A DNA stretch of 10,540 nt from RGIG5612 sp045546255. GTDB lineage: Bacteria; Bacillota; Clostridia; Lachnospirales; Lachnospiraceae. The translations under genes and the position numbers were made by a program. The notes beneath the pieces are model-generated. The model was not told the origin of the DNA, did not search any database, and was given only the letters and a program-made list of their open reading frames with translations. Shown one piece after another: positions 7,810 through 10,540 of the stretch (its first letter is position 1; the number at the start of each line of letters is the position of its first letter). The stretch is taken from the NCBI GenBank assembly GCA_045546255.1, contig JAZQCK010000069.1:1-10540 (forward strand). The letters run 5' to 3'.

Positions 7810-7815
7810 CACCTT
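7810..7815 (-). promoter_or_regulatory. ribosome binding site that fixes the hisIE start
   Basis: AAGGTG on the coding strand lies six bases before the ATG at 7801-7803. The in-frame GTG at 7810-7812 is inside this site and so is unlikely to be the start codon. Confidence 0.75.
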
Positions 7816-7868
7816 TTTTCTTCTGTTAGAAGTGATTATTGTATTTATAAACCGTTGTCGAATCGCGT

Positions 7869-8633
7869 CTATACTTCAAGTCTGGATGGAATCCCTGCTT
7901 CCGCCATCGCTTTCTTAAGATCCGGGATCTTAACCGTCCCGAAATGAAAGATGGATGCAGCCAGTCCTGCATCTACGCCTGGAAGGGTTTTAAACAATGT
8001 GATAAAGTCCTGAATACAGCCTGCGCCGCCGGATGCAATGACGGGAACATTCACTACGTCACAGACGGCTTCCAACATTTCCAGGTCAAATCCCTGTTTT
8101 ACGCCATCAGTATCGATGGAGTTCACAACGATCTCTCCGGCTCCGTTATTGACACAGCGTTTGATCCAGCTGATGGCTTCCATCCCGGTATTTTCTCTTC
8201 CGCCTTTTGCAAAGACCGTAAATTTTCCATCTACTCTCTTAATATCGACAGAAAGGACCACGCATTGGTCGCCGTATTTTTTTGCAGCTTCTCCGATGAG
8301 ATCCGGATTTTTGATGGCTCCTGAATTGACACTGACTTTATCTGCCCCGCATTTGAGTACGCGGTCGAAATCATCGACAGTATTGATGCCTCCGCCGACC
8401 GTAAGTGGAATAAACACTTTGCTTGCAGTCTCTCTTAAAATGTCCGTAAAGAGCTTTCTGCCGTCTGAAGACGCCGTGATATCATAAAAAACCAGCTCAT
8501 CTGCTCCATTATCGCTGTAGAAAGAGGCAAGGTCCACCGGAGAAGAAACGTCCTGCAGCTGGTCAAAATTGACGCCTTTTACGACTCTTCCATCGCGGAC
8601 ATCCAAACATGGTATGATTCGCTTCGTGATCAT
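7869..8633 (-). CDS. hisF: imidazole glycerol phosphate synthase, cyclase subunit HisF
   Basis: HisF uses ammonia delivered by HisH to convert PRFAR into imidazole glycerol phosphate and AICAR. The 254-residue protein is a (beta/alpha)8 barrel of normal length. The catalytic aspartates are present: D11 in CLDVRDGRVVKG and D130 in LSVDIK. Phosphate-binding loops are seen in TVGGGI (78-83), VNSGAI (102-107), IASGGAG (199-205) and AASIFHFG (225-232). The ATG overlaps the hisA stop by four bases (ATGA, 8630-8633), and an AGGTGG Shine-Dalgarno at 8638-8643 lies inside the end of hisA, which suggests coupled translation. HisA upstream is its barrel relative. Confidence 0.98.
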   Translation of the reverse strand: MITKRIIPCLDVRDGRVVKGVNFDQLQDVSSPVDLASFYSDNGADELVFYDITASSDGRKLFTDILRETASKVFIPLTVGGGINTVDDFDRVLKCGADKVSVNSGAIKNPDLIGEAAKKYGDQCVVLSVDIKRVDGKFTVFAKGGRENTGMEAISWIKRCVNNGAGEIVVNSIDTDGVKQGFDLEMLEAVCDVVNVPVIASGGAGCIQDFITLFKTLPGVDAGLAASIFHFGTVKIPDLKKAMAEAGIPSRLEV

Positions 8634-9346
8634 TTCGCCACCTCGATTGCTTCTTTCAGGTCGATTGCCTTCGTATAATATGCTTTTCCAATGATTGCGC
8701 CATCGATTCCGGCTTCTTTCAATACGCGGATATCGTCAATCGTTGAAACACCGCCGGATGCGACCAGCTGGATTTCCGGATAATCCGCGTTCAGTTTTTG
8801 ATACAGATCGTGATTCGGGCCCTGCATCATGCCGTCTTTGGAGATATCCGTGCAGATGATCGTTTTCACCCCGATATCCCGCATCGTTGCCATGAATTCT
8901 TCCGCCGGGATCTCAGAATTCTCCAGCCATCCTTTGATCGCAACAAAACCGTCTTTAATATCGATTCCAACTGCAATCCGTTTCCCGAAATTTTCCACCG
9001 CCTCGATCACGAGTTCTTCGTTTTCGACAGCCGCGGTTCCTAAGATCACACGGTCGATTCCGGCTTCAATATATTTGCGGATCGTAAGCATATCGCGGAT
9101 TCCTCCGCCAATCTCGACAAATAAGCCGCTTTTTTCTTTGATCTTGCATACGATATCAAAGTTTGGAGTCGACCCTTCCTTTGCGCCTTCCAGGTCAACG
9201 GTATGGATATGGGTCGCGCCGCAGTTCTTAAAATCCATTGCAACACTGACCGGGTCGTCGCTGTATACGGTTTTCTGCTGATAATCTCCCTTTACAAGAC
9301 GGACCGCCTGTCCTTCATAAAGATCGATCGCCGGATAAATGATCAT
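8630..9346 (-). CDS. hisA: ProFAR isomerase HisA
   Basis: HisA is the 5'-ProFAR isomerase that makes PRFAR, the substrate of HisFH. The 238-residue (beta/alpha)8 barrel starts MIIYPAIDLYEG with catalytic D8. The second catalytic acid is D129 in GIDIKDG. VEIGGGIR (77-84), ILGTAAV (101-107), CTDISKDGMMQGPN (165-178) and VASGGVS supply the phosphate-binding and active-site loops. The length and D129-containing loop fit HisA; nothing points to the actinobacterial dual-function PriA. An AGGAG Shine-Dalgarno at 9358-9362 sits 11 bases before the ATG, a somewhat long spacing. hisH ends 17 bases upstream and hisF overlaps its stop codon. Confidence 0.98.
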   Translation of the reverse strand: MIIYPAIDLYEGQAVRLVKGDYQQKTVYSDDPVSVAMDFKNCGATHIHTVDLEGAKEGSTPNFDIVCKIKEKSGLFVEIGGGIRDMLTIRKYIEAGIDRVILGTAAVENEELVIEAVENFGKRIAVGIDIKDGFVAIKGWLENSEIPAEEFMATMRDIGVKTIICTDISKDGMMQGPNHDLYQKLNADYPEIQLVASGGVSTIDDIRVLKEAGIDGAIIGKAYYTKAIDLKEAIEVAK

Positions 9347-9363
9347 AAACTTCTATACTCCTG

Positions 9364-9978
9364 TTACATTTCCGAGAAAGCCTTTAAAATCTTAAGTCCG
9401 ACATTCCCGCTTTTTTCCGGATGGAACTGACATCCCATAACGTTTCCTTTTGCAACCGCAGCAGTAACATCTCCGCCATATTCGGAAGTTGCGATAATGC
9501 TCTCTCCGCATTTCACGGCACTATAAGAATGGACAAAATAGACATGGTCCCCTTCCTTCAAATAACGGAACAGAGGATGCTTTTCAGCGCCAAAATGAAG
9601 CGCATTCCAACCCATGTGCGGGATCTTAAGCTCTTTCGGAACAAAGTCCGAGATCGGGCGGATCTCGCCTTTGATCAGGCCAAGTCCATCCCACTCTCCA
9701 TACTCATAGCTTTTCTCAAATAACATCTGCATCCCAAGACAAACACCGAGAAACGCTGTGCCGGAATTCGCTTTTTCTATTAAAATCTGTTTTAGTCCGG
9801 TCTCTTCTAATTTGTTTGCGGCATCCCGGAAAGCGCCGACGCCCGGAAGCACGATCTTTTCTGCTTTTCTGATCTTCTCCGGATCTCCTGTTACATCCAC
9901 TTCACAGCCAATTGCCTGAAAGGATGAAATAAGAGAAAACAAATTCCCAACACCGTAATCAACAATCGTAATCATCAT
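9364..9978 (-). CDS. hisH: imidazole glycerol phosphate synthase, glutamine amidotransferase subunit HisH
   Basis: HisH hydrolyses glutamine and passes ammonia through the HisF barrel. The 204-residue class I glutamine amidotransferase has the family start ITIVDYGVGNL, the oxyanion segment LPGVGAF (44-50), the nucleophile C80 in LGVCLGMQ, and H186 and E188 of the triad in CQFHPEKSG. HMGWNAL (121-127) and VYFVHSY (146-152) are further family marks. Two ATG codons stand in a row at 9976-9978 and 9973-9975. The first overlaps the hisB stop as ATGA. The second lies a better seven bases from the Shine-Dalgarno AAAGGTG (9983-9989), so the true protein may be 203 residues. Confidence 0.98.
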   Translation of the reverse strand: MMITIVDYGVGNLFSLISSFQAIGCEVDVTGDPEKIRKAEKIVLPGVGAFRDAANKLEETGLKQILIEKANSGTAFLGVCLGMQMLFEKSYEYGEWDGLGLIKGEIRPISDFVPKELKIPHMGWNALHFGAEKHPLFRYLKEGDHVYFVHSYSAVKCGESIIATSEYGGDVTAAVAKGNVMGCQFHPEKSGNVGLKILKAFSEM

Positions 9979-10540
9979 AAAACACCTTTGGTGGAAGGAA
10001 CGAGGTCCTTTTGTTCCGGGTCGATCGAAATTGCCATACGAATGGATCTGGCAACCGACTTAAACATGCCTTCAATGATATGGTGGGAGTTTCTACCTGC
10101 AATCTGCCGGATATGGAGGGTACATGCCGCACTTCTGGCAAAGGCCATCCAAAATTCCTCCGATAACTCCGTATCAAAATCGCCAACTTTTTTCGCACGG
10201 ATCTTGGCTTCATAACAAAGCAGTGAACGTCCGGAAAAATCGATCGCAGAAAGGATCAGCGCCTCATCCATCGGAAGAATCATATGGCCATATCTTACGA
10301 TTCCTTTTTTATCTCCTAAAGCCTCTTTAAAGAGCTCTCCGAGAACAATCGCTACATCCTCTACGGTGTGGTGATAATCGACCTCAACATCGCCTTTGCA
10401 GCTGACAGAAAGATCCAGCTTTCCGTGGGATGCAAAGAGTGTCAGCATATGGTCTAAAAAGCCGCAGCCGGTATCGATCTTACTTTTTCCGGATCCATCA
10501 AGATTCAGCGAAGCTTTGATCTTTGTTTCTTTTGTATTTC
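9975..10540 (-). CDS. hisB: imidazoleglycerol-phosphate dehydratase HisB, N-terminus cut off by window edge
   Basis: HisB removes water from imidazole glycerol phosphate to give imidazole acetol phosphate, using two manganese ions. The frame stays open to the right edge, so an internal Met at 10446-10448 is not the start: upstream codons read NTKETKI and then TGCGFLDHM, which are family sequence. There are 187 codons visible, so only about 7-10 residues are missing for a usual length near 195. Metal and active-site motifs are GFLDHM (up to 10446), HHTVED (10356-10373), PMDEA (near 10270) and SHHIIEG (10068-10088). An N-terminal HAD phosphatase domain, as in enterobacterial HisB, cannot be strictly excluded because the 5' end is outside, but the separate hisK makes it unlikely. 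The stop overlaps the hisH start by four bases. Confidence 0.97.
   Translation of the reverse strand, partial: NTKETKIKASLNLDGSGKSKIDTGCGFLDHMLTLFASHGKLDLSVSCKGDVEVDYHHTVEDVAIVLGELFKEALGDKKGIVRYGHMILPMDEALILSAIDFSGRSLLCYEAKIRAKKVGDFDTELSEEFWMAFARSAACTLHIRQIAGRNSHHIIEGMFKSVARSIRMAISIDPEQKDLVPSTKGVL

Noticed and set aside
7804..7868. Possible promoter in the hisF-hisIE spacer (TCGACA and TACAAT hexamers)
   Set aside because: The two boxes are only 12 bases apart, and no good -35 box lies at 16-18 bases from TACAAT.
8038..8487. 149-codon plus-strand frame opposite hisF
   Set aside because: It is antisense to an intact hisF with all catalytic residues; Ser/Thr/Pro-rich shadow composition.
8829..9281. 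150-codon open frame on the plus strand opposite hisA
   Set aside because: It is fully antisense to a clear hisA, has a low-complexity Ser/Ile/Pro composition typical of a shadow frame, and shows no family motif.
10446..10448. Internal Met as the hisB start
   Set aside because: The frame stays open upstream to the window edge and encodes conserved HisB sequence (NTKETKI and GCGFLDH), so the start lies outside the window.

Overview
The window looks like ordinary chromosomal (core) DNA from a Firmicute, most likely a Clostridia/Lachnospiraceae-type gut anaerobe. This is inferred from the style of the proteins: the MutS N-terminus, the long N-terminal extension on MiaB, a COG2509-type FAD protein, a PHP-family histidinol phosphatase and a fused HisIE. 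Shine-Dalgarno sequences of the AGGAG/AGGTG type and a moderate base composition with AT-rich spacers fit the same picture. No species can be named from the sequence alone.

All ten genes lie on the minus strand, so transcription runs from high to low coordinates. From the right edge they are: hisB (5' end cut off), hisH, hisA, hisF, hisIE, a PHP histidinol phosphatase (hisK/hisJ type), a COG2509-type FAD-dependent oxidoreductase, an unrecognised 388-residue acidic protein, miaB, and mutS (3' end cut off at the left edge). The longest gap between genes is about 65 bases. No stretch above 300 bases lacks a gene, and I see no rRNA, tRNA, mobile element, CRISPR array or convincing factor-independent terminator.

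The right half (about 6291-10540) is the middle and late part of a histidine biosynthesis operon. HisIE carries out the PR-ATP pyrophosphohydrolase and PR-AMP cyclohydrolase steps. HisA isomerises ProFAR, and HisH with HisF form IGP synthase. HisB dehydrates IGP, and the PHP phosphatase supplies the histidinol-phosphate phosphatase that a monofunctional HisB lacks. hisG, hisD and hisC (and hisZ if present) are not in the window and may lie beyond the right edge. hisB/hisH and hisA/hisF are joined by 4-base ATGA overlaps, which suggests translational coupling.

The left half holds miaB followed by mutS, a neighbourhood known from other Firmicutes (tRNA ms2i6A37 modification and mismatch repair). 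Between the two blocks sit the FAD protein and the unknown 388-residue protein.

I did not find a dramatic new system. The items most worth a second look are the unknown, possibly beta-propeller-like protein; the AT-rich hisIE-hisK junction, with an inverted repeat against the GTG start and three TGTAAT repeats exactly 11 bases apart; an A7 tract at the 5' end of mutS; and the apparent run-on of a his operon into the miaB-mutS block.
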